Origin: an uncultured Muribaculaceae bacterium
Lineage (GTDB): Bacteria; Bacteroidota; Bacteroidia; Bacteroidales; Muribaculaceae
Assembly (NCBI GenBank): GCA_910588035.1
Contig: CAJUPY010000002.1
Span: 62,001 to 126,000, forward strand
Length of the DNA: 64,000 nucleotides
Direction: 5' to 3'
Translations under genes and position numbers: made by a program
Shown: piece after piece, positions 17,402 to 27,100 of the stretch
Layout: each line of letters starts with the position of its first letter
Numbering within the stretch: position 1 is the stretch's first letter
The notes under the pieces: generated by a model
Seen by the model: the letters and a program-made list of their open reading frames with translations, nothing else
Told to the model about the DNA's origin: nothing
The model's database searches: none

Positions 17402-18510
17402 CAACCGGACTCAAGAAATCATTGGTTGTGTTGCTTCTGGCAGTCAACATCGTCATTTGTCTCGCGACTGCCTTGTCGGCATTCGGAGGATATTTCGATC
17501 CCGACAAATTTCGTGCGATACCCGCGATAGCGGCCATGACTTTTCCGTTATGGATTGTAGTGACTCCACTTCTCGCCGCCATCGATTTTTTCACGTTCAG
17601 GAAAATTGCAATCGTTCCTGCAGTCACCATGGTTTTGTGTTCCGGGCAATTTCTCAATTTCTGTCCTGTCAACATATTCGGACAGTCGCCGGCGGCACCA
17701 TATGAAGCTGAATTCACATTGTTGAGCTACAACACCTACCAATTTGCGCCTTATGACACCGAGTCGGCGGGCGACAGCATTCCGAACCCCACATTGCAGA
17801 CAATAATCGAGACTGATGCAGACATGGCGTGTCTTGTGGAAACCCGATTTCCGGTTGTCAACAAACGGTTAAACATCACACGCGCCCAGGTCGACTCACT
17901 CAAAGCCGAGTATCCATTCATCACGGAGGCAGAAAACGCCTCAATCACAATTTTGTCTAAATATGGGACGGAGGCCTGCCAATCGCCCGAACTCGAGAAC
18001 GAGACCGCAGCATGTCTCAAGTTCAAGGTCAACATAAACAACCGTCAGGTGACTGTCTACACAGTTCATCTTCAGTCAATCGGACTTGACCGGGAGGACA
18101 AGGAATTATATCTCGAACTGACCGAAGGCAATGCCCGACACAACATAAAGAAAGCCAAGAGCCAGCTTTTGTCCAAACTGTCACACGCGTTCAAGCTCAG
18201 AGCGGCCCAGGCACGCATAATCAGAGACAACATCATGGCCGACACGGCGAAGAACGTGATCGTTTGCGGCGACTTCAATGACATCTCGGGATGTCATGCG
18301 ATCAGGTGTCTTCGCGAGGCAGGATTGCGTGACGCATACACCGATGCCGGGAGAGGACCCGATTACACTTATCGCGACAACCGGTTCTATTTCCACATAG
18401 ACCACATACTTTACAAGGGTGACATTGTGCCGGTCGAGATAAAGGTATTGAAAAAAGGAGCCAGCGACCACTATCCGGTGTTCGCCCGATTCAGATTTGA
18501 CAACCATTAA
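17398..18510 (+). CDS. endonuclease/exonuclease/phosphatase (EEP) family membrane protein
   Basis: The 370-residue product has three N-terminal membrane helices (about residues 8-30, 41-60 and 70-90) and then an EEP-superfamily domain: FTLLSYNTYQF near residue 108, VYTVHLQSIGL near 221, VCGDFNDI near residue 291 with the catalytic Asp/Asn, and the C-terminal SDHYPVFA with the catalytic His. The superfamily hydrolyses phosphodiester bonds in nucleic acids or phospholipids. The membrane anchor suggests action at the inner membrane, but the substrate cannot be read from sequence. It is translationally coupled (ATGA) to the second rhomboid gene. Confidence 0.85.
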   Translation: MTTGLKKSLVVLLLAVNIVICLATALSAFGGYFDPDKFRAIPAIAAMTFPLWIVVTPLLAAIDFFTFRKIAIVPAVTMVLCSGQFLNFCPVNIFGQSPAAPYEAEFTLLSYNTYQFAPYDTESAGDSIPNPTLQTIIETDADMACLVETRFPVVNKRLNITRAQVDSLKAEYPFITEAENASITILSKYGTEACQSPELENETAACLKFKVNINNRQVTVYTVHLQSIGLDREDKELYLELTEGNARHNIKKAKSQLLSKLSHAFKLRAAQARIIRDNIMADTAKNVIVCGDFNDISGCHAIRCLREAGLRDAYTDAGRGPDYTYRDNRFYFHIDHILYKGDIVPVEIKVLKKGASDHYPVFARFRFDNH

Positions 18511-18519
18511 CCTTGCGAG

Positions 18520-19860
18520 ATGAATATTCAGAAAACCGTCACATTAAATCTGCTCTTCTTAGCCACCTTACTCACTTCGGCCTCATCTCCTCTCGACTTT
18601 CCCGGCGAGGAAGCCGCTTCAGTCGGCATAGTCATCAGAGATCTCACGACCGGAAAAGAGATTGTCAACCACAACGGTGGCAAGACGATGACTCCGGCAA
18701 GCACAATGAAACTTGTCACAACCGCCGCCGCACTCACGACCGTCGGAGGCGACTACCGCTACAAGACGCCTGTCTATGTTCAGGGCACGATAGATTCAGG
18801 ACGTGTGATCGGTAACATTGTGGTTGACGCATCGGGAGACCCGACGCTCTACAGTTGTCATTTCGATGAGAACGCGACACTCGCAGACCGAGTCGTTGAA
18901 AGTCTGAGACGATCGGGCGTAAGCAGCATAGCCGGCGAGATAATCATAAATGACCTTGACATGAAAGACCAGGGTCAGGTTCCGACATGGGAAATCGAAG
19001 ATGCCGCATACGGCTATGGAGCCGGATATTACGCACTCAACTTCTCAGACAACACTTTCAAACTCAGAACGGCCGATGATATGACCGATCCTGAACAGCC
19101 TGAAATAGAGACCGTCATAGAGCAAAAGGGGAAGGAAATGTCGATAACCCATGGCATAAATTCAAACCTATATGTCATCACCGGTCCTAAAGTCTTCTTA
19201 CCGTCTACAAGAGTCACACTTCCGATGAACTATCCGGCAGATGCATTCGCGTTGTTTCTTGAAAAGAAAATAACAGCCTCGGGCATTGCTTTTACAGAGC
19301 CGGAGACTTGTCAGCAGGTCGATTCAATCGCCCTTGCGTGCAATCTGTCGCCAAGGTCAGGCGATATAATGCGCAGTCTGCTGGTCAGAAGCGACAACAT
19401 GATGGCCGAGTCGACATTGAGACTTCTCGCACCCGGCAAGACACTGAAAGACGCAATCGAAGCAGAAAAATCATTTTTAGATTCGGTGGGTCTTGACACG
19501 CGCTATGCCGATATACGCGACGGCAGCGGACTCACACGCTCAAACGGGGTTCAACCAATGTTTCTTGCAGATCTGCTGACCTTCATGGCAAAGGGCAGAC
19601 ATTGCGACGAATATGTCTCGATGCTTCCGCGTTCGGGTGTGGACGGCACAATGAAAAACTTTCTCGCAGGAACAAGACTCAGCGGGCGCGTCGCAATGAA
19701 AACCGGATCTATGAGCGGTGTCAGATGCTATGCCGGCTATCTTCTTGACCGCGGGGGACGGCCGACACATGTCATAGTGGTCATGGTCAACCATTTCAAC
19801 TGCAATTCGACGCAGGTAAAAAAATCTATTGAAAAATTTCTCCTTAATAATTTGAAATAA
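18520..19860 (+). CDS. dacB: D-alanyl-D-alanine carboxypeptidase/endopeptidase (PBP4 family)
   Basis: This periplasmic low-molecular-weight penicillin-binding protein trims or cleaves peptidoglycan cross-links. The 446-residue product has a signal peptide (about 1-20) and the three active-site motifs: Ser61-x-x-Lys64 (STMK), Ser291-x-Asn293 (SDN) and Lys394-Thr-Gly (KTG). The insertion between SxxK and SxN identifies the class C, PBP4-like S13 family. It starts 9 bases after the EEP gene and is followed 8 bases later by a conserved unknown gene, suggesting continuation of the same operon. Confidence 0.93.
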   Translation: MNIQKTVTLNLLFLATLLTSASSPLDFPGEEAASVGIVIRDLTTGKEIVNHNGGKTMTPASTMKLVTTAAALTTVGGDYRYKTPVYVQGTIDSGRVIGNIVVDASGDPTLYSCHFDENATLADRVVESLRRSGVSSIAGEIIINDLDMKDQGQVPTWEIEDAAYGYGAGYYALNFSDNTFKLRTADDMTDPEQPEIETVIEQKGKEMSITHGINSNLYVITGPKVFLPSTRVTLPMNYPADAFALFLEKKITASGIAFTEPETCQQVDSIALACNLSPRSGDIMRSLLVRSDNMMAESTLRLLAPGKTLKDAIEAEKSFLDSVGLDTRYADIRDGSGLTRSNGVQPMFLADLLTFMAKGRHCDEYVSMLPRSGVDGTMKNFLAGTRLSGRVAMKTGSMSGVRCYAGYLLDRGGRPTHVIVVMVNHFNCNSTQVKKSIEKFLLNNLK

Positions 19861-19868
19861 ACATAAAC

Positions 19869-20657
19869 ATGTCTGTCGATTTAAACAAACTGTGGTTTCT
19901 TTCACTCGAGATTGAAGGTCTGATTTCAATTCTCCGTGACAAAGATGAAAAAGAGGTCAACGACGCGTTGCCTCTTCTGAAAGAGAAAGTCGCATGCCTG
20001 TCAGATGTCCTTGCGTCAGTCTCTACCTGTGAAAATGAGACTTCTGAGACAGAGGTTGATCAGGTTCATGTGATGAACGATGAACCGGTGGAACCTCCTG
20101 TCGAAGTGGAAATAGCGATCGGAGATGAGACCTTGTGTGAAAATGCCGGGAATGCCGATGAGATCAGATATGTTGAATATCCCAAGCAAATTATAGTCAT
20201 CAGATCAGAGACAACCACTGAAAATAAGTCTGACACCGGTGCAGACAGCAACGTTGGGGCGATTGAACCTGCGCCTGAAATGACCGATGACGAGAAGATC
20301 GCAGAGACAGCCGAATTTGAAGAAAAAGAAGACGCCGGTCTGCCCGTGACCGGTGACGTTGCCAAGGAGCCTGTCGCAGAAGAGATCAAAACCGAACCGA
20401 TCAGGGTCGACAAGAAACTGTCACGATCGGTTGCACGCGACATCAAACGCGCATTCACCATCAATGATAAATTTCTTTTCCGACGCGAACTGTTCGGCAA
20501 CAGCAACCAGCAGTATAACGACGCGCTTGACCTGATCGCACAGATGACCTCTTTTGCAGAAGCTGAGAGCTATTTTTTCGGCAATTATGGCTGGGATCCT
20601 GAAAACGGCCATGTCAAGCGTTTCATGGAGATTATAGAGAACTATTTCGAATCTTGA
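19869..20657 (+). CDS. conserved Bacteroidales protein of unknown function
   Basis: The 262-residue product has a short helical N-terminal domain (about 1-50), a long acidic low-complexity middle (about 55-180, rich in Glu, Thr and Val) and a compact conserved C-terminal domain (about 190-262) with the motif NDKFLFRRELFGN and the ending YGWDPENGHVKRFMEI. I recognise this C-terminal pattern from uncharacterised Bacteroidales proteins that lie next to rsmI or cell-wall genes, but no function is known. No signal peptide or membrane segment is seen, so it is probably cytosolic. The next gene's ATG is 2 bases after its stop. Confidence 0.75.
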   Translation: MSVDLNKLWFLSLEIEGLISILRDKDEKEVNDALPLLKEKVACLSDVLASVSTCENETSETEVDQVHVMNDEPVEPPVEVEIAIGDETLCENAGNADEIRYVEYPKQIIVIRSETTTENKSDTGADSNVGAIEPAPEMTDDEKIAETAEFEEKEDAGLPVTGDVAKEPVAEEIKTEPIRVDKKLSRSVARDIKRAFTINDKFLFRRELFGNSNQQYNDALDLIAQMTSFAEAESYFFGNYGWDPENGHVKRFMEIIENYFES

Positions 20658-20659
20658 CA

Positions 20660-21391
20660 ATGAGCGGCAAACTTTACATGGTTCCGACTCCGGTCGGAAA
20701 CCTCGACGACATGTCGGTCAGAGCGGTCGAGACCTTGCGCAAGGCCGATCTGATTCTGGCCGAGGACACACGCACAAGCAGCACACTGACACGCCATTTC
20801 GGCATAGACACCCCGATGACAAGCCACCACAAATTCAACGAGCATGAGACCGTCAGCAAGATCGTCGAGCGTCTGAAATCGGGTGAGACCATTGCCTTGA
20901 TCTCCGATGCGGGAACACCCGGCATCTCAGATCCCGGATTTCTTCTCAGCCGCGCGTGCCGGAATGAGGGCATAGAAGTCGAGACGCTTCCGGGGCCTAC
21001 AGCATTTGTGCCTGCATTGGTCAACTCGGGTCTGCCGTGTGATCATTTCTGTTTCGAAGGATTTCTCCCGGTCAAGAAAGGACGCGCATCGAGAATCGGA
21101 CAACTTGCGGCTGACGACCGCACATTCATCATCTATGAATCGCCCGTCAGGCTTGTCAAAACGCTTACGCAACTTGCCGAAGCATGTGGCCACGACCGCG
21201 ATGCGTCGGTTTCACGTGAGATCTCGAAGCTGCATAATTCGACCCACAACGGAACACTCGGCGAGTTGATCGAATATTTCACAGTGAACCAACCTCGCGG
21301 AGAAATTGTTTTAATCGTAGCCGGTAAAACCGAATCAGCCCAGAAAGTTCACCGAAACAAATATCGGGCCGATGAAGAACAAGATCAGTAA
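20660..21391 (+). CDS. rsmI: 16S rRNA (cytidine(1402)-2'-O)-methyltransferase
   Basis: RsmI methylates the ribose of C1402 in the decoding centre of 16S rRNA using SAM. The 243-residue product has the tetrapyrrole-methylase fold with YMVPTPVGNLDDMS near residue 6, LAEDTRTS near 33, ISDAGTPGISDPG near residue 82 and ETLPGPTAFVPALVNSG near 108. The frame is open from a TTG at 20654, but the ATG at 20660 gives the usual N-terminus and follows the upstream stop by 2 bases, so it is preferred. Confidence 0.94.
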   Translation: MSGKLYMVPTPVGNLDDMSVRAVETLRKADLILAEDTRTSSTLTRHFGIDTPMTSHHKFNEHETVSKIVERLKSGETIALISDAGTPGISDPGFLLSRACRNEGIEVETLPGPTAFVPALVNSGLPCDHFCFEGFLPVKKGRASRIGQLAADDRTFIIYESPVRLVKTLTQLAEACGHDRDASVSREISKLHNSTHNGTLGELIEYFTVNQPRGEIVLIVAGKTESAQKVHRNKYRADEEQDQ

Positions 21392-21424
21392 TCAAACACT
21401 CACTTTTTTCAACTTATTTGAATC

Positions 21425-22315
21425 ATGAAAAAGAATTTTATGTCTCTGACATTTGCCGTTCTGACAATTCTGTTCGGCACATCAATCGTGATTTCGTCAT
21501 GTTCGTCAAAACAATCAGGAGTAGACGAGCAAGGTAATCCCATTCCTACTACAAGAGATTCCCTTGAAATAGCTCTCGCCAACCAAGACAGCCTTCTTGT
21601 CTTGATGAACGACATCTCAGAAGGAATGATGCAGATCAAGAGTCTGGAGAACATTCTCTCAAACACAAACATCAACGGAGAGTCGGCATCACGTAAAGAA
21701 CAGATCAAACACGACATGCAGGCAATCGAAATGGCACTTGCCGACCGTCGCATGCGTCTTGAAGAACTCGAAAAGAAACTCAATGCCTCTTACGGCACCA
21801 ACTCCACCCTCAAAAAATCAATAGCCACACTCAAAGAGCAGATCACCGTTCAGGAATCAACAATCAGCGGACTCCGCGATGACCTTGCCAAGGCGAACAT
21901 CAAGATCGAGGAACTTAACAACTCGGTAGACTCTCTTCACAATGATCTTACCGCCGTGACCGTGGAAAAAGAAAAAGTTCAGGAGCGCAATCAGGAACTT
22001 ATCAACGACATGAATGCCGTCTACTATGCCATCGGCACATCAAAAGAACTCAAGGAGGCCGGCCTTCTCAAACCCGGCGGTTTCCTCCGCAGTGCGAAAA
22101 TCAACCCCGCTGAATTCAATGCGAGCACTTTCAACAAGGCTGACAAACGCACACTGACAACATTACCGCTCCACTCCAAGAAAGCAAAAGTGATGACCTC
22201 ACAGCCCCAGAACAGCTACAATCTCGTTGAATCAGACGGACAGATGACCCTTGTCATCATCGACTCCGAACTGTTCTGGAACCAGTCGCCCTATCTCGTA
22301 GTCAAAATCGACTGA
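21425..22315 (+). CDS. coiled-coil lipoprotein (Cbp1-like family, tentative)
   Basis: The 296-residue product has a lipoprotein signal with lipobox ISSC (Cys at about 26), then an extended heptad-rich coiled coil (about residues 45-195, Leu/Glu/Lys/Asn rich) and a globular C-terminal domain starting YYAIGTSKELKEAGLL near residue 200. The C-terminal pattern matches proteins annotated as Cbp1-family collagen-binding adhesins in Bacteroidota; I recall this only from annotation and do not claim collagen binding. It is likely an envelope-anchored protein. It follows rsmI by 33 bases and is closed by a terminator. Confidence 0.7.
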   Translation: MKKNFMSLTFAVLTILFGTSIVISSCSSKQSGVDEQGNPIPTTRDSLEIALANQDSLLVLMNDISEGMMQIKSLENILSNTNINGESASRKEQIKHDMQAIEMALADRRMRLEELEKKLNASYGTNSTLKKSIATLKEQITVQESTISGLRDDLAKANIKIEELNNSVDSLHNDLTAVTVEKEKVQERNQELINDMNAVYYAIGTSKELKEAGLLKPGGFLRSAKINPAEFNASTFNKADKRTLTTLPLHSKKAKVMTSQPQNSYNLVESDGQMTLVIIDSELFWNQSPYLVVKID

Positions 22316-22345
22316 CCGACGGCTGTCTGCCACCGACACCCTATC

Positions 22346-22385
22346 AAGCCGCGATGCAAAACATGCACCGCGGCTTTCCTTTTTA
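22346..22385 (+). terminator. intrinsic terminator before rmlB
   Basis: Arms 22346-22353 and 22369-22376 are perfect 8-bp complements and are followed by a T-rich run to 22385. Confidence 0.7.
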
Positions 22386-22398
22386 TGTTTAAAACTTG

Positions 22399-22406
22399 TA
22401 TATTTG
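22399..22406 (+). promoter_or_regulatory. -7 element for rmlB that fixes its start
   Basis: TATATTTG matches TAnnTTTG. It lies downstream of an in-frame ATG at 22396, so transcription would begin after that codon and the ATG at 22426 must be the real start. Confidence 0.55.
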
Positions 22407-22425
22407 CATACATAAACCAAATGAT

Positions 22426-23544
22426 ATGAATTTCAAGCACAATATATTGATCACAGGAGGCGCGGGCTTCATAGGCAGTCATGTCGTCAGACTCTTTGTG
22501 ACCAAATATCCCGACTGCCGCATAATCAATCTCGACAAACTTACATATGCGGGGAATCTCGCCAATCTGAAAGATGTCGAGAACTGCCCCAACTATCGTT
22601 TTGTCAAAGGCGACATAGCCGATCTCGGGCTCATGAGACAATTGTTTGCCGACTTCTGCATAGACGGTGTGATCAACCTCGCAGCAGAAAGTCATGTCGA
22701 CCGATCGATCAAAGATCCTTTCACTTTTGCCAGAACCAACGTCATGGGCACACTCACTCTGCTTCAGGCGGCCAAAGAGACATGGGAAAAGAGAGCTGAA
22801 GGTTTTGCCGGAAAACGCTTCTACCACATTTCGACCGACGAGGTATATGGAGCACTGAGACTGACACATCCGGAAGGGATCAGATCGGAACTGACCGGAA
22901 CAGCATATGGTGACGACCTGTTTACAGAAACGACAGCCTACAGTCCCCATTCACCCTACTCCGCCTCCAAGGCGTCGAGCGACCACTTCGTCAGAGCCTA
23001 TCATGACACATACGGAATGCCTACACTTGTGTCAAACTGCTCAAACAACTACGGACCGAACCAGTTTCCGGAGAAACTGATTCCACTGTTCATCAACAAC
23101 ATCTGCCATGACAAGCCGCTGCCGGTCTACGGCAGAGGGGAGAATGTCCGCGACTGGCTCTATGTAGAGGATCACGCCCGAGCCATAGACCTTATCTACC
23201 ATGAGGGAAACGTTGGTGACACCTACAACATCGGCGGATTCAACGAGTGGAAAAACATTGATCTTGTCAAGATGATAATAAAGACCGTCGACCGTCTCAC
23301 CGGCAAAGAGCCGGGGCACAGCCTCGGTCTGATAACATACGTGACAGACCGGCCCGGACACGACATGAGATATGCAATAGATTCCTCCAAACTCAAGAAT
23401 GAACTTGGCTGGCAGCCATCGCTTCAATTTGAAGAAGGCTTGGAAAAGACCGTCAGGTGGTATCTCGACAACAGAGACTGGGTTGAGAATGTAACTTCAG
23501 GAGATTATCTCCGCTACTATGACGAGATGTATGGCAACCGGTAG
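22426..23544 (+). CDS. rmlB: dTDP-glucose 4,6-dehydratase
   Basis: RmlB (RfbB) converts dTDP-glucose to dTDP-4-keto-6-deoxyglucose on the way to dTDP-rhamnose and related sugars of surface glycans. The 372-residue product is an extended short-chain dehydrogenase: NAD-binding GGAGFIGSHVV near residue 9, catalytic ISTDEVYGAL near residue 140 (Thr, Asp, Glu) and Tyr/Lys in YSASKASSDH near residue 183. A start at 22396 would add ten residues, but lies upstream of the -7 element. No rmlA, rmlC or rmlD is adjacent, so the gene is separated from the rest of its pathway. Confidence 0.94.
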   Translation: MNFKHNILITGGAGFIGSHVVRLFVTKYPDCRIINLDKLTYAGNLANLKDVENCPNYRFVKGDIADLGLMRQLFADFCIDGVINLAAESHVDRSIKDPFTFARTNVMGTLTLLQAAKETWEKRAEGFAGKRFYHISTDEVYGALRLTHPEGIRSELTGTAYGDDLFTETTAYSPHSPYSASKASSDHFVRAYHDTYGMPTLVSNCSNNYGPNQFPEKLIPLFINNICHDKPLPVYGRGENVRDWLYVEDHARAIDLIYHEGNVGDTYNIGGFNEWKNIDLVKMIIKTVDRLTGKEPGHSLGLITYVTDRPGHDMRYAIDSSKLKNELGWQPSLQFEEGLEKTVRWYLDNRDWVENVTSGDYLRYYDEMYGNR

Positions 23545-24049
23545 GATTTTTTCAAAATTGGCCGCATTGTCAGTTGCATTTGTCATGGCGACAAGTTCAT
23601 GCATAAACGATGATGAACCCGGCAGAGAACAGATTGTCAAGACCGGAGACAGAATTCCGTCGTTTTCGGTCACAATGAACGACGGCCGCACTGTCACTCC
23701 GGCCGATCTTGCCGGCGCACCGTCGGTAATCGTGTTCTTTACCACGCGCTGCGGCGACTGCCGACGCTTGCTTCCGGTTATCCAGGAGGTACACGAACAG
23801 CGTCCCGACTTGAATCTCGTCTGCATCTCGAGAGAGGAAGACGAGACTATGGTCAACCGCTACTGGGCCGACAACAGTCTGACTCTACCCTATTCGGCAC
23901 AGACCGACCGCACGGTTTACAATCTCTTCGCTAACGGAGGTGTTCCGCAGACCTATGTCGTCAATAGCGATCTTATTGTCATCGCCACTTTCGACGACCG
24001 GCAGACTCCCACCGCCGACCAACTGATCGAACTTTGCTACAGTCGATAA
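23531..24049 (+). CDS. TlpA-like thiol-disulfide lipoprotein
   Basis: The product has a lipoprotein signal with lipobox ATSSC and a redoxin/TlpA thioredoxin fold with active site Cys74-Gly-Asp-Cys77 in FTTRCGDC and the cis-Pro segment GGVPQTYVV. Such proteins reduce or exchange disulfides in the periplasm. The frame also contains an ATG at 23519; the ATG at 23531 gives the cleaner signal peptide and 172 residues, but the choice is not certain. Either start overlaps the end of rmlB (stop at 23542-23544), so the two genes are coupled despite unrelated functions. Confidence 0.85.
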   Translation: MATGRIFSKLAALSVAFVMATSSCINDDEPGREQIVKTGDRIPSFSVTMNDGRTVTPADLAGAPSVIVFFTTRCGDCRRLLPVIQEVHEQRPDLNLVCISREEDETMVNRYWADNSLTLPYSAQTDRTVYNLFANGGVPQTYVVNSDLIVIATFDDRQTPTADQLIELCYSR

Positions 24050-24062
24050 TAACAGATCATAT

Positions 24063-24111
24063 ATAAAAGACAGAGGCATGTCTCCGGCCGAGACATGCCT
24101 CTGTCTTTTAT
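24063..24111. terminator. very long symmetric intrinsic terminator
   Basis: Arms 24063-24084 and 24090-24111 are perfectly complementary over 22 bp with a 5-base loop. It separates convergent transcripts, the TlpA-like gene ending at 24049 and the PL11 gene ending at 24125, and can serve both. Confidence 0.9.
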
Positions 24112-24124
24112 CTGAAAATCGATT

Positions 24125-27100
24125 TTATTTGTTGATCACGATTTTCTGAGTCTGGTTGAAACCTTCGGCAGTCATGTTGATGACATAGACACCGTTGGCG
24201 AGATCATTGCAGTTTGCCATAACTTCGGCAGCAGGAGCAGTGAAGTCTTTGACCACAATACCGTCGACAGTGACAACGATGCAGCGAACGATCTTGTCGG
24301 CATCGATATCATTGATGCCGGCGGCATCGGTTACTTTCAACAATCCGCGCGTCGGGGTGATTCCACTCTTGTCCCAAGCCAATCCGTCGGGCAGGGCCGG
24401 GAGATAGAGACGCGGGGTTGTCGACGATGAACCGGCGGTCCAAAGTTCGAACTCGTCACCGAGAGCAGGTACATATTTGCTGTTGAGCGTTACATTGACA
24501 GAACCGTTGTTCTGAAGATTACCCTCGACAACAAAATTTGAATACTTATTGGAATTATTCTCGATTTCAAGATTTACAGCCGCACCGTCGTTGATGACAA
24601 CGTCACCGTTGAACTTCATCTGACGATAGGTGTTTCGTGCGACTCTTGTCTTGGGAGTCATGGCTGAACCCAGTTCGAAAGTAACGGTTGGGTTACCGAA
24701 AACACCTGTACCCGAAAGCACGCCTTTGACAACCAAAGGCTGTGTTCCTGTCACTGAGGCAGCAGGTTCTGAAGAGAAGCTGAACAACACTTCGCCGGCT
24801 TCAAGCGCGAATGTACCCATGTCGGGCTGAACCTTGCTGAGTGTCAGAGTTCCGGTTCCTTCCTTGACAATGTTAATTCCTGAACCGAATGTGCCGGTGA
24901 AAGAAGTGCTGAGACCCTTGCAACCTACATAGTAAGTTCCGGTTCCACCAAGTGTTCCGCCACCTTTGAGGGCTCCGAGCTTCATCTTGTCATTTCTGGT
25001 ATAATTGCTCTCGTTGGTGTTGGTGAATGTACTTCCGGTATAGATCTCGAGAGTAGCCTTGTCGAGATGTCCGATGCTGTAGAAGTCGAAGCTTGAGTTT
25101 TGCAGCTGTTTTGCCACGAGGGTTCCTTCAAACGCGCTCCAGTTGCCGCTGAGAGTGTTGCGGACATAGGAAGCTACCACCGTGAGCTGTCCTTTTCCGG
25201 TCAGAGTGCCGGTGTAGTTGCAACGTCCGTCGAGAGTAAGTGTTCCGGTCGCACCATCAACAACCTCGAAGTTGGTGTTGTTGTTGCTGTAGCTGTAAAT
25301 GCTGTTCAGATACTGCATCTCGACATTCTTGCCGTTGAACACGATGTTGTTGGCAATCTTGGCGGTGTTGGTGTGGTCTTCGCGCTCGTCATAGACTTTA
25401 CCGGCGTCGATGCGCAAAGTCTTGATTTTGTTTGCGACCTGGAAATTGAGTTGGCCGTCACCTGCCTTGACAAGAGTTCCGTTTCCGGTGACAGAGTTTC
25501 CGACAATTGTCAAAGTCGCGCCTTTGGCAACAGAGATCGAACCCTCCTTGGCCTCAACAGGGTGGCTCATCTTGCCGGTAGCTGTAACCGAGAGGACTCC
25601 GCCGTTGTTAAGGGTGATCGTGTTGGCATATTGACCGAGAGCACCTGTCACGGCACCTTCGTTAGCACCGAGGGCAGCCACTTCGAGCGTACCGTTGTTG
25701 ATCTGTATCGTTCCGGTAAAAGTGCTTGTGTTCTTCAATGTCACTTTTCCGGTTCCTTTTTTCTCGATGTCGACGTTTCCGTCAAATCCGGCTCCGCTGA
25801 TGACATAGTCTTTAGAGCTGTTGTTGAAAACGATCTGCGACGGGAAGATGTTTGCGGGAATTTCCACATTGGTGTTGACGGCGTTGTCATCGAAGATAAC
25901 GCGGTCACCGCTGACAAATCCGGTCTCCTCACCTGTAGCCTGAACTTTGAAATTGGGAGTATCACCTGTGTTCCAAGCCGATCCGTTAGCTCCGGTCCAG
26001 ACAACATCGGTCGCATCGCGCGAGTCTGAGACATTGAGATAGAGTTTACCGTTTTCGAGAACGAGCGACACCTTCTGACCGTTCAGTCCTTCAATAGCGA
26101 GGTCGCTGAGGTTTCCGGTCACACTGCCGATTGTTCCGAGCAGATAGCTTCCACCGGGAAGTTTTGTGGCACCGGCCGCATAGTGGGGAGTGAACACGAT
26201 GACCGGAGTGTTGTATTCCGGACCGTTCTCCCATGTTTTCTTCTCGATTGTCAGCGCGGTTGCATTGACGCGGTCAGCGGTTGTTCCGTCGGCAAAGATG
26301 TCGAGACAGAGTTTTGAACCGAAGTTGAGTACCAGATCAGAAGTTGTGATCTCACTTGCCTTCGCATCGCTGCCGATGCGGAGTTCCGCACCGTAGTTCA
26401 TCTCGATGCCCTTGTTGAAACGGCCACCGTCAGATTCAAGAGCCGTCAGGCGGTTAAGCCAGACGCGGCTGCCTGTCATCTCGCCGTTGAAAGCGAGCGT
26501 ACCGAACCACACCTCGGTTTTGCCGGTGTGTTTCTGCTGGACAGCCGGAAGAATCAGTTTGCCACCTCCGAGTTTGACAATCTTTGTGGCGCCGCCGAAG
26601 CCGCCTCCCTGAAGTGTGTGGGTGTAGGTTTCGGTCGTGATATTGTCATTGTCACCGTGTCCCTGCACCCAAGTCGGGGCATTGTCGACAAACAGGGTCG
26701 GAGCCGCACCTTCAGCCACGGTTGCTGTCGCATTTTCTGTAGCTGCGAAAACAACCGACTTTCCATTGTCGCTTGTGCTGAGTGTTCCACCGGCCGCAAG
26801 TTCGTCACGACCGTTCATTGTCGGCGACGGCGGAGCCTGGGTGATGCCTTCGAGCTCTCCGAGGAAGTAGCTTACGTGGGGGGTCTGGTTGTATCCGTTC
26901 ATCTGCCATACCATGGCGTTGCGGTACTGCGGATCATGGAGAAGGGTGTATATGCGGTATTCGGTCGGAATGGTGGTGGTGTAGATTCTGATGCTGCGGT
27001 TGTCAGCTGCGCGCAGAATCACTTCCTCACGCCAGTCTCCGAAGATATCGCCCTGGAAACAGGGAGTTCCTTTTGTGTCGTTATTGGTTGCCGTTCCGGT

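Noticed and set aside
22396..22425. Upstream ATG for rmlB
   Set aside because: It lies upstream of the end of the -7 element, so it would not be in the message.
25100..26029. 309-codon forward frame (and others at 26528-27163) opposite the PL11 gene
   Set aside because: Antisense shadow of the repetitive passenger region; no start context or known domain.
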